The notes beneath the pieces were generated by a model that saw only the letters and a program-made list of their open reading frames with translations, searched no databases and had not been told where the DNA came from. Below are positions 34,721 through 43,822 of a stretch of DNA of 64,000 bases, piece by piece. The translations under genes were made by a program, and so were the position numbers. The DNA comes from Burkholderia multivorans ATCC BAA-247 (GTDB lineage Bacteria > Pseudomonadota > Gammaproteobacteria > Burkholderiales > Burkholderiaceae). The first letter of the stretch is position 1; each line of letters begins with the position of its first letter. The stretch covers positions 1,674,001-1,738,000 of the forward strand of contig NZ_CP009831.1 in assembly GCF_000959525.1 (NCBI RefSeq), in the 5' to 3' direction.

Positions 34721-36013
34721 ATGACAACCCCTACTCGCATCGTGATCGTCGGCGGCGGGATCGCCGGATTGCAGCTCGCCACGCGTCTGGGCGAGCGGCT
34801 CGGCAAGTCCGGCCGCGCGCAGGTCACCGTCGTCGACCGCAGCCCGACCCACGTGTGGAAGCCGATGCTGCACACGATCGCGGCCGGCACGCGCGACGTG
34901 CAGCAACAGCAGGTGATCTTCGTCGCGCATGCGTGCGAGCACGGTTACACGTATCAGCCCGGCGAGCTTCAAGGGCTCGACCGCAGGCGTCGGCGCGTGC
35001 GGCTCGGCGAGATCCGTTCGCAGGACGGCGCACTGGTGCTCGAGGCGCGCGAACTCGAATACGACGTGCTGATCCTCGCGCTCGGCAGCCAGGCCAACGA
35101 CTTCGGCGTACCGGGCGTGCGCGAGCACTGTTACTTCATCGACAGCCAGCGTCAGGCCGAAGCCTTCAACGAAGCATTGCGGATGCGGGTGTTTCGCAGC
35201 GTGGCGCGCGACGAAGCGCTGCGCGTCGCGATCGTCGGCGCGGGCGCAACCGGCGTCGAGCTCGCGGCGGAACTGAGCCGGCTGCTCGAAGTCGCGCAGG
35301 CGTACGGCGATGCAACGGTGCGCGAGCGGCTGCAGCTCACGCTGCTCGAAAGCGGCCCGCGCATCCTCGCCGCGTTTCCGCCGAAGATTTCCGCGTCGGC
35401 GCAGCAACAGCTCGAACGGATCGGCTTCCGGGTGCTGACGTCCACACGCGTGACGTCGGCCGCGCCGAACGGCTTCCACTACGGCGACGATTCGTTTGCC
35501 GAAGCGGATCTGATGGTGTGGGCGGCCGGCGTGAAAGCGCCCGAGTTCATGCAGGCGCTCGGCGGCCTCGACACGAATCGCGCGAACCAGATCGTCGTCG
35601 GCCCGACGCTGCAGGCAACGGCGGACGAGCACATCTTCGCGATCGGCGATTGCGCGAGCCTGCTGCCCGACGGCCAGGAGCGGCCGCTGCCGCCAACCGC
35701 GCAGGTCGCGACGCAGCAGGCCGAACATCTGGCGAAGCACCTGCCGGCATGGCTCGACGGCAAGCCGATGCCGGCTTTCGCGTTCCACGACTTCGGTGCG
35801 CTCGTATCGCTGAGCGACTACGACGCATTCGGCACGCTCGGGCAGTTCGGCTTCTTTCGCGGCGGCTTCATTCGCGGCCGGTTCGCGCAGCTCAGTCATC
35901 TGATGCTGTACCGGCGACACCAGCAGGCGCTGCACGGGTTCCGCAAGGCCACGATGCTGTGGATCGCCGAACGCATCAACGGCTGCGTGCAGCCGCGCAT
36001 CCGCCTGTCCTGA
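34721..36013 (+). CDS. NAD(P)/FAD-dependent oxidoreductase, type II NADH dehydrogenase-like
   Basis: The 430-residue flavoprotein has the FAD motif IVIVGGGIAGLQLATRLGER, an NADH motif VAIVGAGATGVELAAELSRL, LMVWAAGVKAPEF and IFAIGDCASL (second FAD contact) with PPTAQVATQQAEHLAKHL. This is the NDH-2 arrangement: electrons from NADH to quinone without proton pumping, on the inner face of the membrane. The C-terminal amphipathic region fits membrane attachment. Likely repressed by the adjacent TetR protein. Confidence 0.88.
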   Translation: MTTPTRIVIVGGGIAGLQLATRLGERLGKSGRAQVTVVDRSPTHVWKPMLHTIAAGTRDVQQQQVIFVAHACEHGYTYQPGELQGLDRRRRRVRLGEIRSQDGALVLEARELEYDVLILALGSQANDFGVPGVREHCYFIDSQRQAEAFNEALRMRVFRSVARDEALRVAIVGAGATGVELAAELSRLLEVAQAYGDATVRERLQLTLLESGPRILAAFPPKISASAQQQLERIGFRVLTSTRVTSAAPNGFHYGDDSFAEADLMVWAAGVKAPEFMQALGGLDTNRANQIVVGPTLQATADEHIFAIGDCASLLPDGQERPLPPTAQVATQQAEHLAKHLPAWLDGKPMPAFAFHDFGALVSLSDYDAFGTLGQFGFFRGGFIRGRFAQLSHLMLYRRHQQALHGFRKATMLWIAERINGCVQPRIRLS

Positions 36014-36056
36014 TGCCGCGCGCCCGGCATCGCGTAGTGTTTCGAGGAAAACAGAC

Positions 36057-36455
36057 ATGGACAACAGTGCAACATCCTGGATCAGAACCGTCGCCGAGAT
36101 CGGCAGCTTCGACATGCCGCCCGCGTCCTGGCAGGCGCCGCGGCGCCGCACGGTGACGCGCGACCGGCTGCCGCCCTGGGATCCGGCGAGCCGGCCGACG
36201 ATCAGCGTACTCGAGCGGCCGACGCCGGACACCGCGATGATTTCGTGGCGAGATGCGTGTACCGGGCATTACGGGTATCAGAAGTGGCGGTTGTTTACGA
36301 CGCGGCGACGGGGCGTCTGTGCGCTGTCGGGGCAGCCGATCGAGATCGGCGATAGCGTTTATGCACCGCAACTGCTTGGATCGACGCCCGGGAATGCGGC
36401 TGCAATGGTGCTGGCGACGTGCCTCGATGCGGCTCGCACCGCCGAAGCGGCGTAA
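36057..36455 (+). CDS. DUF3331-family protein
   Basis: The 132-residue product has the DUF3331 pattern: ISVLERPTPDTAMISWRDA, GHYGYQKWRL, RRGVCALSGQPIEIGDSVY and P-x-Q near the end. The family is essentially confined to Burkholderia and relatives, and its function is unknown. GAGGAAAAC precedes the start. Confidence 0.8.
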   Translation: MDNSATSWIRTVAEIGSFDMPPASWQAPRRRTVTRDRLPPWDPASRPTISVLERPTPDTAMISWRDACTGHYGYQKWRLFTTRRRGVCALSGQPIEIGDSVYAPQLLGSTPGNAAAMVLATCLDAARTAEAA

Positions 36456-36849
36456 ATGGCGTGAAGCCTTGAAGGTCTGATGGCCTGATTGCCCGCGCTC
36501 GGGCGGCCGTGATGCGATGCGCGCGATGGGTCAGTTCGTCGCAGCGCGCCTCGACTTCGGCTTCGACTTCGGCTTCGGCTTCGGCTTCGGCTTCGGCTTC
36601 GGCTTCGGCTTCGGCTTCGGCTTCGGCTTCGGCTTCGGCTTCGGCTTCGGCTTCGGCTTCGGCTTCGGCTTCGGCTTCGGCTTCGGCTCCCGGCATCATC
36701 TCGCATTCGCGGTCGCCGCGCCCGCGATCGGCCTACCCGCCGCGTTCGTGGCCTCCCGGCTCGAGTCGACCAGCGCATCGACACCGACGATCAATAGCAT
36801 TCGATATGGTATCGATCGCGGAGAATCGCCAGCGCCACGTTTTCCCGCG
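36456..36849. other. intergenic region with hexanucleotide tract
   Basis: Between the DUF3331 gene and the 3' end of the T6SS operon. It contains the (CTTCGG)n tract at 36552-36688. I find no supported gene: frames through the tract translate to poly-FG, AE or SR depending on frame. Confidence 0.6.
36552..36688. repeat. (CTTCGG)n hexanucleotide tandem repeat, ~20 pure units
   Basis: Pure CTTCGG units run from 36566 to 36688, preceded by two imperfect CGACTT units. The length of about 137 bp makes it a strong candidate for copy-number variation between strains. A 6 bp unit keeps any reading frame open. Confidence 0.95.
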
Positions 36850-38067
36850 TTATTCCGCGACGATGACTTCGACGCGACGATTCCTCGCCCTTCCCGACTC
36901 GGTACCGTTGTCCGCCAACGCGTCTGCATCCCCGCGCCCTTCCACGCGGAGGCCATGCGCCGGTACGCCGGCCGCGACAAGAATGCGGGCGACATCTTCA
37001 GCACGTGCTTCGGAAATTGCCTGATTGGAGATCTGACGCGCGGACCCGGCCGGCGCGCTGTCCGCGTATCCCACTACCCGGACGACCGCACCTTCAGCGA
37101 TCGAGGCAATTTCCCGCCCAGCCGACGCCACGACGGAAGCACCCCAAGGGGCCACCGTTACCGCGCCCGGTACGAACATGCCGGCAAAGCGGAGCGTCAA
37201 CACATGGTGTGCGGGATCCCGGATCAGTTCGACATTCCCTGCTGCGACTTCGTCACGGAGCCGCCGTTCCAGATTGCGAGCCAGCGCATCGAACGGCGAC
37301 AGGCGTTGCGCCTCTCTCGAGACGACCCAACGGTCCACAGCGGCATATCCGGCGGCTCCGAGCAGCAACGCCGCGGTTATGGCGACGACAGCCCCGACGC
37401 GCGACGATCGCCGCATCGCCAATGGACGCACCCAAGGGTCGACCGTCCGCCGCCATTGTCGAAGCGGCTCCCTTGCGAAATTCGCGCCCACCCCGCCCGT
37501 CACGACCACGTCGTGCACGCGCTCGCGAACGCGCTTCAAGCGTTGCTGTCCGTCGCGCTCGAATCGATAACGCCCGCGAAAGCCGAGATCGAGGATGTTC
37601 TGGTACAGCTCGATCAGATCAAGGTTCTCGCGCGGGCTGCATAACGCCTCGTCGATCAGCTCGAAAACGCGGTCGCCGCCTTGACGATCGTGACCCATCG
37701 CCGCGGCGAGCCCATCGACTTCCCATGCGACGCCGGTTGCCTCTCCTTTGCCCCAACGCGTCTGCATCGCAGACTCGTCGAGCGCCGAACACAGGCAATA
37801 GCTCGCGCTCCCGATATGCTCCGGCGGGAGCCCGAGTTCAGCGCCGAGCCGCGCAAATAGCCGGAGTTCATGCTCGAGCCACCGTCGCCGCCGGGCTACC
37901 GAATCGGCATCGAGCACATCGGGCGTATCCGCCAACGCGCTCAACAGGACGCGCGCCGCTTCGAGCAGCGGGTTGACCGACTGCTCCGCCCGCTTGAGCC
38001 TCGTCGCGACGGACGGCAACGCCAGGCTCCCGCCCTGGCTTTGCGGATCGGCTGTGATCAGACTCAT
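36850..38067 (-). CDS. tssL: T6SS DotU/OmpA-domain protein, second TssL-like
   Basis: The 405-residue protein has an N-terminal DotU domain (about 25-200; NPLLEAARVLLSALAD, SASYCLCSALDESAMQTRWG, LIELYQNILDLGFRGRYRF), one transmembrane helix (VGAVVAITAALLLGAAGYAA) and a periplasmic OmpA-like peptidoglycan-binding domain (VVRVVGYADSAPAGS, NQAISEARAEDVARIL, GRARNRRVEVIV). This is the extended TssL layout. It follows tssM by 19 bp and is the last gene of the operon. It is a divergent paralog of the tssL at 42210-43514, so one of the two may be accessory. Confidence 0.88.
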   Translation of the reverse strand: MSLITADPQSQGGSLALPSVATRLKRAEQSVNPLLEAARVLLSALADTPDVLDADSVARRRRWLEHELRLFARLGAELGLPPEHIGSASYCLCSALDESAMQTRWGKGEATGVAWEVDGLAAAMGHDRQGGDRVFELIDEALCSPRENLDLIELYQNILDLGFRGRYRFERDGQQRLKRVRERVHDVVVTGGVGANFAREPLRQWRRTVDPWVRPLAMRRSSRVGAVVAITAALLLGAAGYAAVDRWVVSREAQRLSPFDALARNLERRLRDEVAAGNVELIRDPAHHVLTLRFAGMFVPGAVTVAPWGASVVASAGREIASIAEGAVVRVVGYADSAPAGSARQISNQAISEARAEDVARILVAAGVPAHGLRVEGRGDADALADNGTESGRARNRRVEVIVAE

Positions 38068-38086
38068 CTTGATCGCCCCTCACGAT

Positions 38087-41000
38087 TCAACGGGAAACGC
38101 TTCCGGCGTTCATCGGCAACATGCCGTGTGGCAATCCCGGCGGCGGACCGCTGTCCGGCAAACTGAACGTCGCCATCGAGGTGGGGCACCGGAACGTCTT
38201 CAACACATCGCTCGTCAACGGATTCGCGACACTGCCGGCGCTTGCGACGTCGAGCACCGCTTCGCGACCGTCGAAACTGAACGCGACACGCGTGCGGCCC
38301 GGCGTGGCCGTCGCGATCACCTTGCCTTTCTGCAGCAGCCTCATCAACGCCCAAGGCCCATCGGCGGAAATCGTCGATGTGTCCGGCCGGATCCGCGGGC
38401 TGGCCGTGATCTCGGCGTGCGCGCCGCCGCGCGGCCCCGGCCACGCAATCGGGAACGGCGCGACCGGACCGTGCTGGTAAAGCGTCGTCTGCCCGTCGAT
38501 GTCGAGCGACAGGCTCATGATCGTCGGCGTGAGCTCCGGAACGCGGATGTCGGCCTTCCACGTCATCTGCTTGTGGTCCGGATCGTTGAAGAAGATGTCG
38601 CGAATCGCCTTCGCATGCTCGAACGGCTCCAGGCTCGGCCCCTGCACGGGTTCCGTCGCGCCCGGCAGCGTTCGATAGCGCCACGGTTTCGCGGACGTAT
38701 CGACAAACGGCGCCAGCGTCTTCACGAAGAAATCGTCGATCACGCCGCCCTGTGCGAACACGCGCGTGAAGTCGTCGATTCCGACGTCGCGCTGGCTGTC
38801 CGGAGAGAACGGATAGTTTCCTTCGATCGTCAATCGGCAGGTATCGCCGACTACCGCCTGCATCTGGCGCGACAACAGTTGGCCGATCCCATGATTGACC
38901 TCGCGCGACCCGTCGGCCGCGAGCTTGAGCAATATCGCGCGGAACGGCGCAGGCATCGTGTCGGCGGCCATCTTGAGCTTCGCGGCCGTGTCGCTCGCCG
39001 GCGGCATGCTGTTGTTCGACAGCGCGTTATCGGCGACGGTCAGCGCCGTGTAGTAGTCGTTCAGCAGATTGACGACGCCGTCGAGTCCCGTCTTGTCCGC
39101 CCGGGTGCCGGCCGAGTGCGCGTCGGGCAGTGCATCGGCGCTTCCCGTCACGACCTCGCGCAACGCCGCGAAACGATTGTCGACCAGTTCCCGCTCGACA
39201 CGCTCCGAGGCTCGAATGCCAAGCGCCTTGTCGGCTTTCTGGTTCAGTTGGTCGGCCGCCTTTTGCAACAGCGAACCGTTCGACGCAACCGGTTGCTGCG
39301 TGAGCGTCGTCTCGCGCACTGCGGCACGGGCAAGACGCGCAAGCGGCGAATCGGGCGCCGCGAAGCTGCGCAGCACTTTCAGATTGAACGCGAGACTCGT
39401 GCCGCTCACGGTCCGGATGTCGTCGAGAAACGCCGCCCACTGTTGCGCATACTCCGTCAGGTATTCGCGGCGAACGGCGTCGGTCAACGCGTCGTCCGCA
39501 CCGGCCGCGCCATTGACGATCTCAGCCGTTTTTTTTTGAGCCTCGCCGAGATACGACCGCCCCATCACCCAAGCGTCGTCGTCGCGTGCGAGTTGCACGA
39601 ACTCGCGCAGTCGCTTGTCGAACAGATTCCGATAGCCGTCGAACGTGAAGAGACCCGACACGCCGCGCGACAACGGCGCGTCGCTCGCTCGCGTGAACAC
39701 CGTTCCGGCCTGCGGGCCGACCGCGCGCAGCAACGTGAACTCGTCGGGTGCTTCCATGAGCATCGCGGCCTTCGCGCGCTGGTACAGACGATCGGTCGCA
39801 TTGCTGCCGTCAAGGAACGCGCGCGTCTGCCGTACCAGCGCGTCGTTGCGGATCAGCGAAGACTGCACGACACGCTCCCCGGAGAAGAGCTGTTGCACGT
39901 GCTCGATCATCGACGCCCTGCCGCCGAAAGCGGCGGCGCTGTCGTTCTTCGCCCAGTCGTCGAGTACCCATGCCTTGACGTCGCCGGCATTGAACTTCGC
40001 CTTGTCGTAGAGCATCAGGTATACGCGAAGCGCGTCGTACGCGGCCTTTGCATCCTTGTTCGCGATCGCACCGGACATGACGTCTTCCAGACGATGCACG
40101 ATCTGCGGCAGCAGCAGGTTGTCTTCCAGTACGTCGTAAGTGCGGCGACTTTCGGCGGCAATGTCCGTCGGCGTGTACAGACCGTAGCGCCATGCACTGT
40201 CCGGATCGGACAGGTCGAGCCCCGAAAACGTGGGCAGATTGCGCGCCTCGGTCAACGTGTCGGGCACGGCTTGCAGTTCGCGCGTCTTGTACAGCGCCGC
40301 GACGCGGGCGGCAAGCGCCTGCGCCTTGCGGCCCATCGCGTCGAGATAATCGCTGTTGTTGCCATAGCTCACGCGCAAACCGGTCGCCAGCCAGACGAAC
40401 AGCAGCAGCGCCAGCGTGTGGCCGATCAGGCGCAACAACCTGTAGCGATATTCCCAACGCAGGTTGGGGCTCACGAGATGCGCCTCGGGGAACACGACAC
40501 GGGTCAGCAGATCGTGCAGGAAGAATCCCTGGTTCCCCTCCGCGCGCGACGGTGCGACCGCGGCGGGCTTCTCGGTCGACAGAAGACGTTGAACGACCGT
40601 ATGGCGTTCCGCCACGATCTCGCTGCCCTGTTGCCGGGCACTCGTGAAATACACGCCGCGCAACGTCGAATGGAGCTGCGTATTGTCGTAGCGGGAATCG
40701 AGGAATACGCGGTCGATCAAGTCGAGCAGCGGTTCGAGCAGTGCCGAAAACGCCTCAGGCAACGCGGCAAGCTTTCGACGCTTGGTCAGGTCGTATTCGT
40801 CCTGCAGATGCGTATCGATCGAGCCCGTCAACCGTTGCACGAGTTGCGCGAGTTCGTGGTGACAACGCGCACGCAGCCCTTCCTTCGCAACCGTTTCCTT
40901 GCCGTATGGAAGCGTGAAACCCCAGACTTGCGCCCGCCCCTCGGACGTGAGCGTCCCGAAATACTCGGCAAAGCCCGCGAGGCGGTCCATCTTCGTGATC

Positions 41001-42184
41001 GTCAGGTAAACGGGGAAGCGAACGCCCAGTTCCTCTCTCAGTTCGGCCAGCCTTGCGCGCAATGCGACAGCCTCGGCGACGCGCGCCTGTTCATCCGCGC
41101 TTGCCAGCGTCGCAAGATCGACCGTCAGCAATGCGCCGTTGATCGGCGCACGAGGCCGGTGTCGACGCAATAGGCCGAGAAAGCCGAACCACTCCGCGCG
41201 ATCGATCTGCTGCGGAAGCTCGCGCCTGTCGGCAGCACGCGGTACGACATCGACGCTCGACTTCGAGCCAGCCGTCGCCTCCGATTTCGCAGGCGCGCCC
41301 TGTTGCGTGCCATCGGCGGAACGTTCCGGGCTCGCCTGCGCGTTGGCGGCATCCTTGTCGGCCACGTCAGCTGCCGGCTTGTCCTGTTCTGCGACGCGTG
41401 TATCGGCGGCCTCGGCCGTCGACATGCCATGACGCGTGTAGTAGCCGGTCGTGTCGATCAGCACTGCGTCATTCGTCAGCCACCAGTCCACGGCGGCGGC
41501 ATCGGCAGCCGGTTTCGCGGCCGCGCGCTGCATCTGCTCGGCAACGGGAAATGCCAGCCCGCCGTTCATCAGGATGCTCGTCTTGCCGGATCCTTGCGAG
41601 CCGAGCGTGATGTACCAGGGCAGCTCGTACAAATAGCGCTTGCCCTGGAACAGCTTGCCGAGGCCGCGTGCTCCGGTACGCATCGATTTCAGGCGCGCGA
41701 GCGCGCTCGTCACGCCGCCTTCGACTTTCTCAAGACGTGAAGCCGCGAGCGGGTCCGCCTTCTTGCGATCCAGACGCAGCATCTTCTTCATGAACGCAGC
41801 GTCTTCGCGCATTTTTTGCCAAATGCGGAACATGCCGACGACGACGAAAACGGCTGCCACCACGGCGATCGCGCCAAGACGTGCCGACGCCGATTCCAGC
41901 GGCGCCGTGCGACCCAACGCAAGCAATGGGCCCGCGTACCAGATCAGCAAGCAAAGCAATGCCGCCAACACGATGCTGATCGACCATCCGACGAGCCAGA
42001 GCAGCACGCCGGCGAGCAGCAACGCGATCAGCAGCGCACGCATGCCGGCATCCGCGAATGGCTTGAGCCCGCCAAATGTGAAGAACGGACCGACGAACCA
42101 GATCACCAGTGCGACGACGATCAGTGCGAGGAACGCGAGGAACTGGCGCGAGGCCAGAAACGGCAGGAACGGAAACTTCTTCAT
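38087..42184 (-). CDS. tssM: T6SS membrane complex protein TssM (IcmF)
   Basis: The 1365-residue protein has N-terminal membrane helices (FLAFLALIVVALVIWFVGPF, then two more to about residue 95), a cytoplasmic NTPase-like domain with an intact Walker A (LGSQGSGKTSILMNGGLAFP, about 195-205), a third anchor near residue 580 (LIGHTLALLLFVWLATGL), and a long periplasmic part with IcmF-related and C-terminal beta domains. TssM with TssL and TssJ spans the envelope as the T6SS membrane complex. It lies 25 bp after tssL. A Gln/Ala-rich insert (about 255-325) is present in the cytoplasmic domain. Confidence 0.95.
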   Translation of the reverse strand: MKKFPFLPFLASRQFLAFLALIVVALVIWFVGPFFTFGGLKPFADAGMRALLIALLLAGVLLWLVGWSISIVLAALLCLLIWYAGPLLALGRTAPLESASARLGAIAVVAAVFVVVGMFRIWQKMREDAAFMKKMLRLDRKKADPLAASRLEKVEGGVTSALARLKSMRTGARGLGKLFQGKRYLYELPWYITLGSQGSGKTSILMNGGLAFPVAEQMQRAAAKPAADAAAVDWWLTNDAVLIDTTGYYTRHGMSTAEAADTRVAEQDKPAADVADKDAANAQASPERSADGTQQGAPAKSEATAGSKSSVDVVPRAADRRELPQQIDRAEWFGFLGLLRRHRPRAPINGALLTVDLATLASADEQARVAEAVALRARLAELREELGVRFPVYLTITKMDRLAGFAEYFGTLTSEGRAQVWGFTLPYGKETVAKEGLRARCHHELAQLVQRLTGSIDTHLQDEYDLTKRRKLAALPEAFSALLEPLLDLIDRVFLDSRYDNTQLHSTLRGVYFTSARQQGSEIVAERHTVVQRLLSTEKPAAVAPSRAEGNQGFFLHDLLTRVVFPEAHLVSPNLRWEYRYRLLRLIGHTLALLLFVWLATGLRVSYGNNSDYLDAMGRKAQALAARVAALYKTRELQAVPDTLTEARNLPTFSGLDLSDPDSAWRYGLYTPTDIAAESRRTYDVLEDNLLLPQIVHRLEDVMSGAIANKDAKAAYDALRVYLMLYDKAKFNAGDVKAWVLDDWAKNDSAAAFGGRASMIEHVQQLFSGERVVQSSLIRNDALVRQTRAFLDGSNATDRLYQRAKAAMLMEAPDEFTLLRAVGPQAGTVFTRASDAPLSRGVSGLFTFDGYRNLFDKRLREFVQLARDDDAWVMGRSYLGEAQKKTAEIVNGAAGADDALTDAVRREYLTEYAQQWAAFLDDIRTVSGTSLAFNLKVLRSFAAPDSPLARLARAAVRETTLTQQPVASNGSLLQKAADQLNQKADKALGIRASERVERELVDNRFAALREVVTGSADALPDAHSAGTRADKTGLDGVVNLLNDYYTALTVADNALSNNSMPPASDTAAKLKMAADTMPAPFRAILLKLAADGSREVNHGIGQLLSRQMQAVVGDTCRLTIEGNYPFSPDSQRDVGIDDFTRVFAQGGVIDDFFVKTLAPFVDTSAKPWRYRTLPGATEPVQGPSLEPFEHAKAIRDIFFNDPDHKQMTWKADIRVPELTPTIMSLSLDIDGQTTLYQHGPVAPFPIAWPGPRGGAHAEITASPRIRPDTSTISADGPWALMRLLQKGKVIATATPGRTRVAFSFDGREAVLDVASAGSVANPLTSDVLKTFRCPTSMATFSLPDSGPPPGLPHGMLPMNAGSVSR

Positions 42185-42209
42185 GGATTATTCCGGAAAC
42201 GGATCTGGC

Positions 42210-43514
42210 TTATCGTGCGACGTCGATCTCGACACGGCGGTTTTGCGCGCGGCCCTGCGCGGTGCGGTTGTCGCCGACCGGATCGGAATCGCCCTTGCCA
42301 ACGGCTTCCAGGCGGTTCGCCGGTACGCCGGCGGCTTGCAGCATCTGCATGACCTGGGTGGCCCGCTCTTCCGACAGCGCCTGATTCGACGCGAACTGGC
42401 GGCTGCGAATCGGCACGTTGTCCGTGTAGCCGACGATCGTGACCTTGCCGGGAACCTTGGCGATCTCTGCCGCGATCTTCGCGATCAGCGGATTCATCGA
42501 GGCCTGGACCGAGGCGCCACCGGGCCGGAACATCGCGTCGCCGCGGAACGTGACGACGCTGCGGCGAGCGTCCTCGTCGACGCTGACCGTGCCGGCGGCG
42601 ATTTCATCCTTGAGCAACTGCTTGAGGTGCAGTTGCGGCGGCGGCGCAGGCGGCGGCGTCATGCGGGCAATGTCGGCAATCTGCTTCTGAACGTCCGCGC
42701 TGTGATTGGAGAGTTCGTACTTGAACCATCCGAACAGGCCGAGCAGGACCACCGACAAAAGCGTTGCGGTAATCCACACGGGGAAATCGTGGAACGACGG
42801 GCGCCTGCCCTTTGTGCCGGGTTGCCAGTGGGGCGACAAAGTCAGCGGCACGGGGTCGCGTTGCGATGTGATGACGTTGTAGAGCCTCTGGCGAATCGCA
42901 TCGTGCTTGCGCGTGCCGTCGGCTCCGCCGCGGTAGCGCCCTTCGAAGCCGAGACTGAGCGTCCGATAAATCACTTCGAGCAGGTCTCGATGCTCGTGCG
43001 GATCTTCGAGTAGACGTCCGATCAGCAGGTAGACCTTGTCGCCTCCGGCGAGATCGCCGTGGAACGTCGTGGCCAGCCCGCCTTTGATCCATGCAATCCC
43101 CGCCGATCCGGCTTTGCCCCAGGCGGTTTGCGTGGCCGTCTCGTCCAGCGCCGTGCACAGGCAATATCGGGCGCCGATCATATGATCGCGACGGATGTTG
43201 GCCTGCTCGCATAGCTTCTCGAATGTCCGAACCTCCTGCTCGAGAAGCGCGCGTAACGACGCGACCGCATTCTTCGACGCGAATTTCTCCGGCATGTCGG
43301 CCTGTGCGCGCAGCAGGACGCGCGATGCCTCGAGCAATGGATTTGATGCCGCCTTCACCTGGATCAGGCGCTGCTCAAAAGCCTCCGGAGGTGCCATGTC
43401 CTCGCTAGTCGACGCATCGTCTTCCCGGTTGAGCGCAGTAGCCAGCGTCTCCGGCTCGTCCAGCGACGTGTGCAAGGAATCGATCGGTGCGCTGGATTTC
43501 CTTGGAGTCGACAT
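42210..43514 (-). CDS. tssL: T6SS protein TssL (DotU domain plus OmpA domain)
   Basis: The 434-residue protein has a DotU domain (about 55-255; NPLLEASRVLLRAQADMP, GARYCLCTALDETATQTAWG, LLEVIYRTLSLGFEGRYRGG), one transmembrane helix (WITATLLSVVLLGLFGWF) and an OmpA domain ending in VTIVGYTDNVPIRSRQFASN and GRAQNRRVEIDVAR. It is probably the main TssL because it precedes tssM. The start at 43514 lies 3 bp from the PAAR stop. Its 5' three-fifths is nearly duplicated at 51690-52450. Confidence 0.92.
   Translation of the reverse strand: MSTPRKSSAPIDSLHTSLDEPETLATALNREDDASTSEDMAPPEAFEQRLIQVKAASNPLLEASRVLLRAQADMPEKFASKNAVASLRALLEQEVRTFEKLCEQANIRRDHMIGARYCLCTALDETATQTAWGKAGSAGIAWIKGGLATTFHGDLAGGDKVYLLIGRLLEDPHEHRDLLEVIYRTLSLGFEGRYRGGADGTRKHDAIRQRLYNVITSQRDPVPLTLSPHWQPGTKGRRPSFHDFPVWITATLLSVVLLGLFGWFKYELSNHSADVQKQIADIARMTPPPAPPPQLHLKQLLKDEIAAGTVSVDEDARRSVVTFRGDAMFRPGGASVQASMNPLIAKIAAEIAKVPGKVTIVGYTDNVPIRSRQFASNQALSEERATQVMQMLQAAGVPANRLEAVGKGDSDPVGDNRTAQGRAQNRRVEIDVAR
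42604..43363 (-). repeat. tssL direct repeat, copy 1
   Basis: About 0.76 kb of tssL coding DNA (DotU domain, transmembrane helix, Pro-rich linker) is nearly identical to 51694-52451, in the same orientation and about 9.1 kb away. Boundaries are approximate, from eye alignment. Confidence 0.8.
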
Positions 43515-43516
43515 GA

Positions 43517-43798
43517 TTAGCGCCCTACCTTCGCCGTTGACGTGGCAATCAGCCGGCAACCACATTCGGTCCGGTGACCATGCAGTGCCACGTAGCGACC
43601 ACCGACACTGAGCGTCGGATGTGCTTCGATGATCTTGTTGATGCCGTGCGGACGACCGTCCGGATAGGTTTCCGGGCAATCGACGAGATCATGTAGGCGG
43701 GCAATTTTCCTGCCGCCGATCGTGTGCGTATCAGAGCCGGTAATGATCCGGCCGCCATGGTCGGTTGCGTCTCCGACGACTGCGATGCTGATTGACAT
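43517..43798 (-). CDS. PAAR-domain spike tip protein (cassette A)
   Basis: The 93-residue PAAR protein opens with AVVGDATDHGGRIITGSDTH and ends ALHGHRTECGCRLIATSTAK; the His and Cys residues fit the zinc site of PAAR cones. It sharpens the VgrG spike and may attach the neighbouring DUF2235 effector. It is a paralog of the PAAR at 52626-52907. Confidence 0.92.
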   Translation of the reverse strand: MSISIAVVGDATDHGGRIITGSDTHTIGGRKIARLHDLVDCPETYPDGRPHGINKIIEAHPTLSVGGRYVALHGHRTECGCRLIATSTAKVGR

Positions 43799-43822
43799 GG
43801 TGCTATCCGTAGGCTGGCGCGC

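Noticed and set aside
36295-36699. Minus-strand frame with a poly-AE segment
   Set aside because: It depends on the hexanucleotide tract and then runs antisense through the DUF3331 gene.
36517-37644. Plus-strand frame with a poly-FG segment
   Set aside because: The FG repeat comes only from the (CTTCGG)n tract; the remainder is antisense to the second tssL-like gene.
37973-41173. Plus-strand open frame of 1066 codons opposite tssM
   Set aside because: Antisense to tssM; composition typical of the complementary frame, and no domain seen.
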